14,195 nt of DNA from Candidatus Margulisiibacteriota bacterium (GCA_031267055.1 JAIRZV010000012.1:1-14195); one strand, 5' to 3'; shown: positions 6,305 to 13,499, numbered from the stretch's first letter. The notes: generated by a model not told the origin, from the sequence alone. Numbers and translations: made by a program.

Positions 6305-8008
6305 ATCGATTTTGCTGTTAGTTTCTTTTTGTAGCAAATAATCCACGCCAGCCGCCAGATAATCAACCTTGTGTTGTTCGTCATGTAGTTTTTGCGCCAA
6401 TTCCTCCGCATAACTCCTGGCCGTCTCGATCAGCAGCTTGCCGGCGCGGCACCAATTTTTATCTGGGGTAGTATAAGATTTATTGTGAAAATAAAAACTG
6501 CCCGGGCAGACACAGCAGCCCCATTGCGGACAGGAGTTGCACTCCGGCACGTCTTTCATGCACAATTCAGACATGTGATTGATGCCCGTAAAATCTTCGT
6601 CTATATCGATCTCTCTATAAATCCGCTCTTCCGGCGCGCACCAGTATTCATGGTGACAGGGCACAACTTTGCCATTCGGCAAGACTGCCATCAAGCCGCG
6701 GCCGGCCGAACAAAAAGTATCATCGCCTCGCAAAGGATGTCTCTCGCGGTTCTCCAGACCCAATAAATCTTTTTCCGCTTGCGCAAAAGCGCGGATCGAA
6801 AAACTGGTCTTTCGAATATCATTTGCTAAATACCAGTCTTTAACCAAATTTAACTGCTCGGCGTATATCTGAAAATCCGTTTCGTCCCAAATATTAGCGT
6901 CGCCAGGCAGCCAGCGCAGACTGGCCATAGCGCCATAAGATTTTTCCATTTCATAAAACCATTTTACCGTATCCAGCATGTAGGGTACGCTATATTTTGA
7001 AAGCACCGGATGCAAGGTCGGATATCTTTCGGTTTCTTTGTAGAAAGCAGAGTAAAACTCCATAGCTTTCTTAAAAGAGCCGTGTCCGCGATTAATATCG
7101 TTGGCCGGCTCAGGCCCATCACAAGAGAGCTGAATATAATTAAAATATCTGGCATAATCTCGAAAGAATTCTCGGTCTATAATCTGCCCGTTGGTGATCA
7201 GCTCAAAATCAAAATTCCGGTATTCCCAGCCCCACTCGCAAATTTGCTTCATCAAATCAATATGCAGCATCGGCTCGCCGCCAAAAAACACTATCTTGGC
7301 ATCGCGGTCAAATTTGCGCAAAACCCGTTTGGCCAATTCAAAAGTCAAAACGGTTTTATCCCGTGTTTTCTGCGGCTCATAGCAATAAGCGCAGCGCAGG
7401 TTACATTCTTCCGACATGATCAAAGTCACGCTCTTCGGCTGAATAGCGGGATTTTCTTTGATCTTCGACCGCAAGGCCAGCATGGCTTTGGTTTGGATCA
7501 ACAAATCCAAATTTTCCACGACGCCAACTAATATCTCACATTGATCCGGCAAAACTTTGAGCGCGGCAAACAACGTGGTCAAATACGTAAACGGCAGAAA
7601 AAATTCATTGTTCTTTAAAATCTTTTCCGGGGAAAATTTATGAAAAAGATAGGTGGAACTAAAATAATATTTGCTGACACGCCATAATTTCTCTAAATTT
7701 TTCTTGGTTACTTTAATAAGACTGGGAAGCTTGAGCGTAATCTGCGCGCTGTTTTTGAGCACATCAGCCAATAAATTCAATTCTGTTTCATTGCTCAAAT
7801 ACAAGTCTTGCGTTTCAGCATAAGCCAGCATTTTTTTCAATTCGCCGACGCGAAATTTTTGTTCCCGGGGTTTTTGTGCCAGCAGTACTTTGTCCTCTTT
7901 ATTCAAAAAGGCCAACAACGGGCTAAAAAGTTTATTTTGTGCCAATTGATTCAAAATAGTTTCTGCCGTTTCGTCACATTGAAAACTAATTTCGTTGTTT
8001 TCTTCCAT
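6287..8008 (-). CDS. Radical SAM/SPASM protein, probable peptide maturase
   Basis: This 573-aa enzyme has about 190 residues ahead of the radical SAM core. The core carries the [4Fe-4S]/SAM motif CNLRCAYC (Cys 202, 206, 209), FFGGEP (241-246), ELITNG (269-274) and a 'QLSCDGP' strand. The C-terminal half has a SPASM auxiliary-cluster domain rich in Cys: 433, 451, 457, 483, 490, 493, 498, 499, 501 and 520, including CNSCPQWGCCVCPGS. SPASM radical SAM enzymes usually make thioether or C-C crosslinks, epimers or other changes in peptides. The N-terminal extension could recognise the substrate, but I see no clear PqqD-like fold by eye. AAGGAG lies 7 nt before the ATG, 15 bp after the small radical SAM gene. 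Its likely substrate is the Cys-rich protein encoded upstream. Confidence 0.88.
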   Translation of the reverse strand: MEENNEISFQCDETAETILNQLAQNKLFSPLLAFLNKEDKVLLAQKPREQKFRVGELKKMLAYAETQDLYLSNETELNLLADVLKNSAQITLKLPSLIKVTKKNLEKLWRVSKYYFSSTYLFHKFSPEKILKNNEFFLPFTYLTTLFAALKVLPDQCEILVGVVENLDLLIQTKAMLALRSKIKENPAIQPKSVTLIMSEECNLRCAYCYEPQKTRDKTVLTFELAKRVLRKFDRDAKIVFFGGEPMLHIDLMKQICEWGWEYRNFDFELITNGQIIDREFFRDYARYFNYIQLSCDGPEPANDINRGHGSFKKAMEFYSAFYKETERYPTLHPVLSKYSVPYMLDTVKWFYEMEKSYGAMASLRWLPGDANIWDETDFQIYAEQLNLVKDWYLANDIRKTSFSIRAFAQAEKDLLGLENRERHPLRGDDTFCSAGRGLMAVLPNGKVVPCHHEYWCAPEERIYREIDIDEDFTGINHMSELCMKDVPECNSCPQWGCCVCPGSFYFHNKSYTTPDKNWCRAGKLLIETARSYAEELAQKLHDEQHKVDYLAAGVDYLLQKETNSKIDLSKPR

Positions 8009-8023
8009 ATTGTTTCTCCTTTT

Positions 8024-8851
8024 TTATTTACTAACCACTTCCACACCGTCAGGGATCAATGGAACAGGTGTGACGCCAATGCGCTGGCAATAGAGGCAAT
8101 AACCGGCATAACGGGATTCCCGATAGGCTGACAGCTCCATTTTAGTAGGATCCAATCTCTCCACTTTTTCCACGCCGTTTTCATAAACATATTCTTTTCT
8201 GTTTACGCTGTAATATTTCCAGGGAGAAACTGTCGCTTGCCGCAAGATATCCGGCGGAGTGGACATAATCAGCCGCTCTACTTCCCGCAAATACACTTGC
8301 CAATAATAAGCATTCATCCATTCTTCCGCGCAGCCAAAATGAATGGTTTTAAAGCCGTGTTCCAAAACATAAAAATCAAAAGTCTCCTTGATCCGGCGGA
8401 TATTTTGCGGAGTTATCACGGCACAAATTACAACTCGAGTAATCGAGCGCCAATATTTGGCATTGGCTAAAACTTGCTCAAAATCAATGCCGACGCGCTG
8501 CCGCTCCACTGTCCGCGGGTCATCCAGAGAAACGCCAATTGTTGGTTTATATTTGCCCAGTATTTTGTTTATAGCTTCGTTGCGGATCGTGCCGTTGGTG
8601 GTCAAAATAAAACCCAAACAATCGCCATATTTAGAAAAAACATAACGCACCTTATCTGGATATAGAAAAATCTCTCCGCCGATCAACTCCAGTTCATCAC
8701 AATCACCGCGGCTTAAAATATCTGTCATTCTTTGGTCGATCTCTATTTCGTCCATGACGAAACTCTTATGCTGACCACCGGCCGCCTTGTTTTCATAACA
8801 ATACACGCAACGCAAATTGCAATTGTTCGTCAAATGCAGGGAATATCTCAT
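8024..8851 (-). CDS. Small radical SAM protein, no full SPASM domain
   Basis: In this 275-aa protein the radical SAM core starts almost at residue 1: CNLRCVYC gives Cys 11, 15 and 18, followed by ELIGGE (55-60), LTTNG (83-87), GVSLDDP (106-112) and a partial barrel to about residue 175. The C-terminal region holds only one Cys pair, CLYC (252-255), where a SPASM domain would have seven or more Cys. It may bind a single auxiliary cluster or none. It starts 9 nt after the stop of the Cys-rich gene with only a weak ribosome site, so translation is probably coupled. It may act with the 573-aa enzyme on the same substrate, as a second modification step or a partner subunit. Its reaction is unknown. 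Confidence 0.85.
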   Translation of the reverse strand: MRYSLHLTNNCNLRCVYCYENKAAGGQHKSFVMDEIEIDQRMTDILSRGDCDELELIGGEIFLYPDKVRYVFSKYGDCLGFILTTNGTIRNEAINKILGKYKPTIGVSLDDPRTVERQRVGIDFEQVLANAKYWRSITRVVICAVITPQNIRRIKETFDFYVLEHGFKTIHFGCAEEWMNAYYWQVYLREVERLIMSTPPDILRQATVSPWKYYSVNRKEYVYENGVEKVERLDPTKMELSAYRESRYAGYCLYCQRIGVTPVPLIPDGVEVVSK

Positions 8852-8860
8852 TTTAGCTTG

Positions 8861-9652
8861 CTATACAACATATGCGCTACAAACATTACGTACATTGCAC
8901 TTACACTCTACAGTGGTCCGGGTATCACAGTCGCATCTTGATTGACACTCAGTAACATTATTGGAATTACAAGTACATCTGGCTGGACACGTAGTACCCC
9001 ATCCAGGTCCAGTGCGTGATTCACAACCGCATTTACCATCAATACAATATGCTCCTGACCTATGGCCGCAATGATCATCACATTCACAAGCGTTTCTGGT
9101 TTCGCAATCACAAACAGTAACACACTCACAAGTGTTGTCGGAAACTCCACTACAGCGCGGATCACATTCGCAGCCAACCTCTGCAGTTCGCGCATTACAG
9201 GTACATCTCTCCACACAAATACAAGTATTCTGTGCGGTATTCAGTCTTTGATACGCCGTCTGTATATCACTCGCACGCATAAGATCGCCGGCGTTGACCG
9301 GCAAAGTATAACCAGTTAAACGCCGTAGGTTTTCTTTTATTCTGGCCATAGATTTAGAAAAATCTATAGGCTTTCCGGCCACTGTGTCTTCCAGATCGCT
9401 ATACGACGGATTGAATCTGTGCCTGGTAATTTCATCTTTTATGTCATTGTGAAGTTTGGTCATCTGGGACGCTCTTTTAAGCGAACCAACCACAACAGTC
9501 GCGTCGCTTGATCTTGTCGTCGTGTTAGAATGACAACCCGGAGCGGCACTTTTCGCCGGAGACACAGCAACGTCAGGAGCAAGATCATTAGTACAAGTAA
9601 AATTTGAAGTGCAATCTGTATCAGCTGTATACTTTGTGTCTTCTGTCGGCAT
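8861..9652 (-). CDS. Cys-rich repeat protein, candidate radical SAM substrate
   Basis: I do not recognise a named family. The 263-aa product has three parts. Residues 1-60 are polar, Thr/Asp-rich, with three Cys (14, 20, 40). Residues 61-143 are a charged helical stretch without Cys, ending in AGDLMRASDIQTAYQRL (121-137), which resembles the linkers of the fibre proteins nearby. Residues 144-258 contain 26 Cys, mostly in C-x-C pairs. There is no signal peptide and no membrane segment. GGAAGGGG lies about 8 nt before the ATG. Directly upstream are two fibre-repeat genes and directly downstream two radical SAM genes, so it is the best candidate for a large RiPP-like precursor or a modified fibre tip. 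A disulfide-rich or metal-binding protein is the main alternative. Confidence 0.75.
   Translation of the reverse strand: MPTEDTKYTADTDCTSNFTCTNDLAPDVAVSPAKSAAPGCHSNTTTRSSDATVVVGSLKRASQMTKLHNDIKDEITRHRFNPSYSDLEDTVAGKPIDFSKSMARIKENLRRLTGYTLPVNAGDLMRASDIQTAYQRLNTAQNTCICVERCTCNARTAEVGCECDPRCSGVSDNTCECVTVCDCETRNACECDDHCGHRSGAYCIDGKCGCESRTGPGWGTTCPARCTCNSNNVTECQSRCDCDTRTTVECKCNVRNVCSAYVV
8864..9223 (-). other. 26-cysteine repeat domain (CxC[DNE]xR units)
   Basis: Codons 144-263 of the Cys-rich gene encode about eight degenerate units of 10-19 residues. The recurring core is C-x-C-[DNE]-x-R or close to it: CTCNAR, CECDPR, CDCETR, CECDDH, CGCESR, CTCNSN, CDCDTR, CKCNVR. Pairs are often linked as CxCxxxC or CxxxCxC. 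Cys lie at 144, 146, 150, 152, 161, 163, 167, 175, 177, 181, 183, 189, 191, 195, 203, 208, 210, 222, 226, 228, 236, 240, 242, 250, 252 and 258. The rest is mainly Thr, Asn, Asp, Glu, Arg and Ser. Confidence 0.85.
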
Positions 9653-9697
9653 ATTAATTTTCCCCTTCCTGAATCGTTTTGTTTTTACGCCATACTA

Positions 9698-10147
9698 CTA
9701 GGACCATACTTGTATCGAACCTATTGTATTAGTTACGGTTGTGCGGTGCGCATCCAGAGCGGCGGAAATCGTATTGCTCACATTAAGCACCTGTGTTTCT
9801 GTGGCTATGACTGTCGGATTATTGCCCGCCGCCGTACTTTTTGGTGGCACTACAGGCGATACTTTGAAAGTTTTGGTGCCCTCGATAGTTTGATTGCCGG
9901 TCAAACTAACCTTTGTATTTAGCGCGGCGTTAACTGTGCTAACGATCTGCGCCTCGGTGGCGATCACTGTGGAATTACTGCTGCCTGCCGCTGTACTTTT
10001 GCCCGGCACTACAGGTGACGTGGTAAAAGTCTTTGTTCCATTTATAGTCTCGTTTCCATTTAAGTTAACCTTAGTGTCCAGCGCGGCTTCCACATCCGCC
10101 GCGTATATATTATTTCCTGCCCTTATTCCCGGATATTTTTCTCCCAT
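9698..10147 (-). CDS. Short fibre-repeat protein (B), two repeat units
   Basis: This 149-aa protein begins MGEKYPGI, followed by the linker AGNNIYAADVEAALDTK. Two tandem units of about 53 residues then follow, each reading roughly AAL(D/N)TKV-xLxGN-xTI-xGTKTF, SPVVP, KSTAAG and TVIATExQV (first about 25-72, second about 78-125). The C-terminus is a short Thr-rich tail ending IQVWS, with no collar or other head domain. Such repeats occur in phage-like tail fibres and probably form trimeric beta or coiled structure. The ATG has AAGGGGTGG upstream. The Cys-rich gene follows 45 bp downstream. Its N-terminal half is very similar to the product of the next gene upstream. Function is inferred only from similarity to fibres: a shaft or spacer of a surface structure. 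Confidence 0.7.
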   Translation of the reverse strand: MGEKYPGIRAGNNIYAADVEAALDTKVNLNGNETINGTKTFTTSPVVPGKSTAAGSSNSTVIATEAQIVSTVNAALNTKVSLTGNQTIEGTKTFKVSPVVPPKSTAAGNNPTVIATETQVLNVSNTISAALDAHRTTVTNTIGSIQVWS

Positions 10148-10183
10148 ATTGCCACCACCCCTTCTAGTAAAATTTATTAATCC

Positions 10184-10636
10184 TTACCAGCACCTGGCAT
10201 TGTAAATATCATCTGTGTTGTCTTTGATGTGTGTATTCAGCTTTGTGGAAAGATCTCCACTCATCTTATATATCTGCGCTTCAGTGGCAATAGCGCTTGA
10301 AATGCTTGGAGTATCGATGATCGTGTTGTCTTTGCTCGGCACTGGCGGCGATGTGGTAAAAGTTTTTGTGTCATCGATCTCTTCATTGCCTGTCAAGCTA
10401 AGCAAACCACTCAGCGGATCATAAGCCCCTTTATAAACCTGCGCTTCCGTGGCTATAGTTGTCGGATTGTTGCCTGCCGCTGTATCTTTCTTTGGCACTA
10501 CCGGCGAGGTGGTAAAAGTCTTTGTACCATTTATAGTCTGATCCCAAGTTAAGCTAACCTTATTGTCCAGCGCGGCTTCTATAGTGGCAACTTTAAAACT
10601 CGCCTCTCTTTTTATGCCTGGATATTTTTCCGCCAC
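10184..10636 (-). CDS. Short fibre-repeat protein (C), first gene of the cluster
   Basis: This 150-aa protein starts at GTG with AGAGGT 6-7 nt upstream. It opens MAEKYPGI like protein B, then has TIEAALDNKVSL and two repeat units with 'GTKTFTTSPVVP', 'AAGNNPTTIATEAQV', and a more diverged second copy, 'DDTKTFTTSPPVP' and 'SSAIATEAQI'. It ends in an Asp/Asn-rich stretch and NARCW, with a single Cys close to the C-terminus and no head domain. B and C clearly arose by duplication, since the similarity extends to the DNA. This is the first gene behind the promoter at 10724-10752, with 36 bp to gene B. Function is unknown beyond a probable fibre-like role. Confidence 0.7.
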   Translation of the reverse strand: MAEKYPGIKREASFKVATIEAALDNKVSLTWDQTINGTKTFTTSPVVPKKDTAAGNNPTTIATEAQVYKGAYDPLSGLLSLTGNEEIDDTKTFTTSPPVPSKDNTIIDTPSISSAIATEAQIYKMSGDLSTKLNTHIKDNTDDIYNARCW

Positions 10637-10715
10637 AACAACACCTCTTTCCGGCTCGCAACCTGAAAGTTAAATTCCCGCCCTTGCCTACTCTAATGCT
10701 CAAATTCGTAAGTAC

Positions 10716-10784
10716 TTGACCAAAGTATACACTACTTTTTGACTAATGTCAATAAATACATTTGACCAAACAACATATTATCTA
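10716..10784 (+). promoter_or_regulatory. Three direct repeats (TTGAC[C/T]AA) at exact 23-bp spacing
   Basis: TTGACCAAA (10716), TTGACTAAT (10739) and TTGACCAAA (10762) begin exactly 23 bp apart. The middle copy is also part of a palindrome, TTGAC-TAAT-GTCAA (10739-10752). The first copy touches the -10 box of the minus-strand promoter, the second covers its -35 box, and the third lies before the XRE-2 gene. These are probable operator sites for XRE-2, with several dimers bound side by side. Confidence 0.6.
10724..10752 (-). promoter_or_regulatory. Promoter of the fibre/Cys-rich/radical SAM cluster
   Basis: On the minus strand, TTGACA (10747-10752) and TATACT (10724-10729) are 17 bases apart, 11 of 12 consensus positions. 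It should produce a leader of about 80 nt before the GTG of gene C. No terminator was seen between 10636 and 6287, so all five genes may share this transcript. Confidence 0.78.
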
Positions 10785-10800
10785 CAAAGGAGAAATATTC

Positions 10801-11172
10801 ATGTTCGAAAACAGCTCTGGCCTCAGCGCTTTTTTGCGCCAGTCTATCGCCGCGAAAATCCGCGACCTGATGCGGCAGCAAGGTCTGACAACTGAGACCG
10901 CCGCGTTGAATATGGGGTTGGAATATTCCAATTTTTATTACATAGCTACCGGCAAGAAAACGCCCAGATTAGAAACTTTGCTCAAGATCGCCAGTGGACT
11001 CAATGTGCGGCCGGAGTATTTTCTCAATGATCTGCCCCAGCCAAACTTCACGGCCAAAGTCAGCTCGCTTAAATTTAATATCCTTAAAGAAGTAGACAAG
11101 CTAAAATTACCGGAGCAGGCTTTTTTGCTAAATGTTCTAAAACTCCGCAATACGCGGGGGAAAATTACTTGA
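10801..11172 (+). CDS. XRE-family transcriptional regulator (XRE-2)
   Basis: This 123-aa protein has a Cro/C1-type helix-turn-helix at about residues 15-75 ('IRDLMRQQGLTTETAALNM', 'SNFYYIATGKKTPRLETLL', 'LNVRPEYFL'). A short helical C-terminal part (about 85-118), probably for dimerisation, follows. The ATG has AAAGGAG 8 nt upstream; an in-frame non-ATG start at 10762 would lie in the operator region and is unlikely. It is divergent from the fibre/Cys-rich/radical SAM cluster and shares the intergenic region with it, so it is the probable regulator of that cluster. It is related in layout to XRE-1. Its stop TGA is directly followed by the stop of the convergent clpC-type gene, with no base between. 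Confidence 0.83.
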   Translation: MFENSSGLSAFLRQSIAAKIRDLMRQQGLTTETAALNMGLEYSNFYYIATGKKTPRLETLLKIASGLNVRPEYFLNDLPQPNFTAKVSSLKFNILKEVDKLKLPEQAFLLNVLKLRNTRGKIT

Positions 11173-13461
11173 TCACGCTGTTGCCAGCTTTTTGCGGCGG
11201 GCGGTTTTTTTCTCCGCCGTAAAAGTCAATTCCTGGTCCTGCAGGCCAATGCTCACTTTGCTGTTTTCCGCGATCTCGCGGGAAAGCAGTTTGTCGGCCA
11301 GCGCGTTTTCCACCCGATCCTGAAGGATACGCCGCAGCGGACGCGCGCCCTGGTTTTCCACGAAGCCTTTTTCCACCAAAAAACTCGCCGCCTCGTCGGA
11401 AAGCTCCAGCGCCATATTGTGATTGGTCAGGCGTTTGTTCAGATCTGCCAGCATGATGCGGATGATCTTTTGCAGATCGTCTTTGTCCAGCATACGAAAA
11501 ACTATAGTGTCGTCCAGACGGTTTAAAAATTCCGGTGGAAAAGCGTTTTTCAATTCGTTCATTACAGTTTCTTTGATCTTCTCATAACTTCTTTTGCTGC
11601 GGTCATCGCCGGCAATGAAGCCAAAAGTCGTGTCTTTTTTCAGCGCCTGTGTGCCGACATTGGAAGTCATGATCACAATAGTGTTTTTGAAATCCACTTT
11701 GCGGCCGTTGCTGTCCGTCAAAACTCCGTCGTCCATGATCTGCAGGAGGATATTGTGCACTTCCGTCGCGGCTTTTTCGATCTCGTCAAAAAGCACCACG
11801 GAGTACGGACGGCGGCGCACCGGCTCGGTCAACTGACCACCCTCGTCGTGGCCGATATAGCCGGGTGGCGCGCCGACCAACCGCGACACTGTGTGTTTCT
11901 CCGTGTATTCAGACATGTCGATGCGCACCATATTTTCCTGCTGGCCAAACATGAACTCCGCCAGCGCCTTGGCCAGCTCGGTTTTGCCCATACCCGATGC
12001 ACCCAGAAAAATAAAAGAACCGATCGGCCGTTTGGGGTCTTTGAGTCCGGCCTTGCCGCGTTTGATCGCCTTGACCAGCGCGGAAATCGCCTCGTCCTGA
12101 CCGATGATGCGTTTTTTTAATTCCGTCTCCATAGTCAGCAGACGCTCGGCCTCGTTCTTGGAGACCTGCGTGACCGGAATGCCTTTCCAGAGCGCCACGA
12201 TCTCGGCAATATCTTCGGCGCTGACCACGGCTTTTTTGCCTTTGAGTATCACGCGCGCCGCCGCTTCATCGATCAGGTCGATCGCTTTGTCGGGCAGCTG
12301 CCGGTCAGTGATATAACGCACCGAAAGACTCACCGCCGCTTCCAGCGACTCCGGCGAAAATTTCACTTCGTGATATTCCTCATAACGACCGATAATGCCC
12401 TGCAAAATTTTCAAGGTCTCCTCGCTGCTCGGCGGATCGACCAGCACGGATTGAAAACGCCGCTCCAATGCGGAATCGTCTTCTATATATTTGCGGTATT
12501 CATCGAGCGTCGTCGCGCCGATGATCTGCACTTCGCCGCGCGCCATCGCTGGTTTGAACATATTGGCTACATCGAGCGAGCCTTCGGTAGAGCCGGTGCC
12601 GACCATCGTGTGCAGTTCATCGACAAACATGATCACATTGCCGGCTTTTTTGACTTCAGCCAATAATTTTTTCATGCGGTCTTCAAACTCGCCACGGTAT
12701 TTGGTGCCGGCGACGATCAAACCCAGATCCAGAGTCACTACACGCTTGCTGAGCAAATTTTTCGGCACTTCTTTTTTCAAGATGCGCTGCGCCAGGCCTT
12801 CGACGATCGCGGTTTTACCCACGCCAGCATCGCCAGTCAGTACCGGATTATTTTTGGTGCGGCGGCTCAAGATCTGCACGATGCGTTCGATCTCGCGCTC
12901 GCGGCCGACCACCGGATCGAGTTTATTATTCAGCGCCAGATTGGTCAGGTCGCGCGCAAACTCATTGAGCAGTGGAGTGTCCGCTGGTTTTTTGTATTCC
13001 GTGCCGCCGGGCTTGACTTCCGGCCCCAGCAGACTGAGTATGGCGTTTTTCGCGACCAGCAAAGCGACATTGCGCGCACCCAGCACTTTGGCCACCGTAC
13101 TGTCCGGATCGCGCAACAAGGCCAGGAAAAGATGTTCCACGCTGACCGAAGAATGCCCCAACTGTCGCGCTTCTTCCCAAGCGTAGCCGAGCGCGCGTTT
13201 GACCTGCGGCGTAAACGGAATATTGTCCGGCACGACCGGCTTGGCTTTGCTGGAAATTATTTCTTCCAAATCGTCGATCAGTTCGTCGCGGTTGATGTTT
13301 ATTTTGGCTAACACTTTGTTGATAATATCGTTTTTGTCGGCGGACTCCAGCAGGGACAGCAGCAAATGATCGGTGCCGAGTGACTCGCTGGAAAACTCCC
13401 GCGCCGCTTCCTGCGCGGCGATAATGATCTGTATAGCTTTTTCTGTAAACCTTGAAAACAT
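11173..13461 (-). CDS. clpC: ClpC-type AAA+ chaperone/unfoldase lacking the M domain
   Basis: This 762-aa Hsp100 protein unfolds substrates, normally for ClpP. It has an N-terminal double Clp-N domain (1-146). D1 has Walker A GDAGVGKT (210-217), Walker B VIMFVDE and GTKYRGEFE pore-loop sequence. D2 has GASGMGKT (487-494), VVLFDEIEK (555-563), FGF (613-615), a probable ClpP-docking loop, and the sensor-2 GARPLRR. ClpC proteins usually carry a coiled-coil M/UVR segment after D1. Here IDEAAARVILKG passes directly to AEDIAEIVALWKGIPV, so it is absent, as in ClpA. The ATG at 13461 has GGGGG 5 nt upstream and gives the usual ClpC opening MFSRFTEKA; an upstream TTG is less likely. An extended -10 promoter precedes it. 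No mcsA/mcsB/ctsR genes are adjacent. Confidence 0.93.
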   Translation of the reverse strand: MFSRFTEKAIQIIIAAQEAAREFSSESLGTDHLLLSLLESADKNDIINKVLAKININRDELIDDLEEIISSKAKPVVPDNIPFTPQVKRALGYAWEEARQLGHSSVSVEHLFLALLRDPDSTVAKVLGARNVALLVAKNAILSLLGPEVKPGGTEYKKPADTPLLNEFARDLTNLALNNKLDPVVGREREIERIVQILSRRTKNNPVLTGDAGVGKTAIVEGLAQRILKKEVPKNLLSKRVVTLDLGLIVAGTKYRGEFEDRMKKLLAEVKKAGNVIMFVDELHTMVGTGSTEGSLDVANMFKPAMARGEVQIIGATTLDEYRKYIEDDSALERRFQSVLVDPPSSEETLKILQGIIGRYEEYHEVKFSPESLEAAVSLSVRYITDRQLPDKAIDLIDEAAARVILKGKKAVVSAEDIAEIVALWKGIPVTQVSKNEAERLLTMETELKKRIIGQDEAISALVKAIKRGKAGLKDPKRPIGSFIFLGASGMGKTELAKALAEFMFGQQENMVRIDMSEYTEKHTVSRLVGAPPGYIGHDEGGQLTEPVRRRPYSVVLFDEIEKAATEVHNILLQIMDDGVLTDSNGRKVDFKNTIVIMTSNVGTQALKKDTTFGFIAGDDRSKRSYEKIKETVMNELKNAFPPEFLNRLDDTIVFRMLDKDDLQKIIRIMLADLNKRLTNHNMALELSDEAASFLVEKGFVENQGARPLRRILQDRVENALADKLLSREIAENSKVSIGLQDQELTFTAEKKTARRKKLATA

Positions 13462-13490
13462 CTGAACCCCCAAAAAGTAGTAGTTCTTAT

Positions 13491-13499
13491 ATTATAGCA
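13491..13499 (-). promoter_or_regulatory. Extended -10 promoter of the clpC-type gene
   Basis: The minus strand reads TGCTATAAT, a perfect -10 with the extended TG motif, about 30 bp before the clpC start. No good -35 box lies 16-18 bases upstream, as is common for extended -10 promoters. No CIRCE (HrcA) or clear CtsR-type repeat was seen here. Confidence 0.55.

Noticed and set aside
3596..10636. Integrated prophage or contractile injection system
   Set aside because: Only fibre-like proteins are present. There are no capsid, sheath, tube, baseplate, terminase, integrase or lysis genes, and the neighbours are housekeeping genes.
10716..10784. CRISPR-like repeats
   Set aside because: The repeat units are only about 8-9 bp, there are three of them, and they overlap promoter boxes; no cas gene is present.
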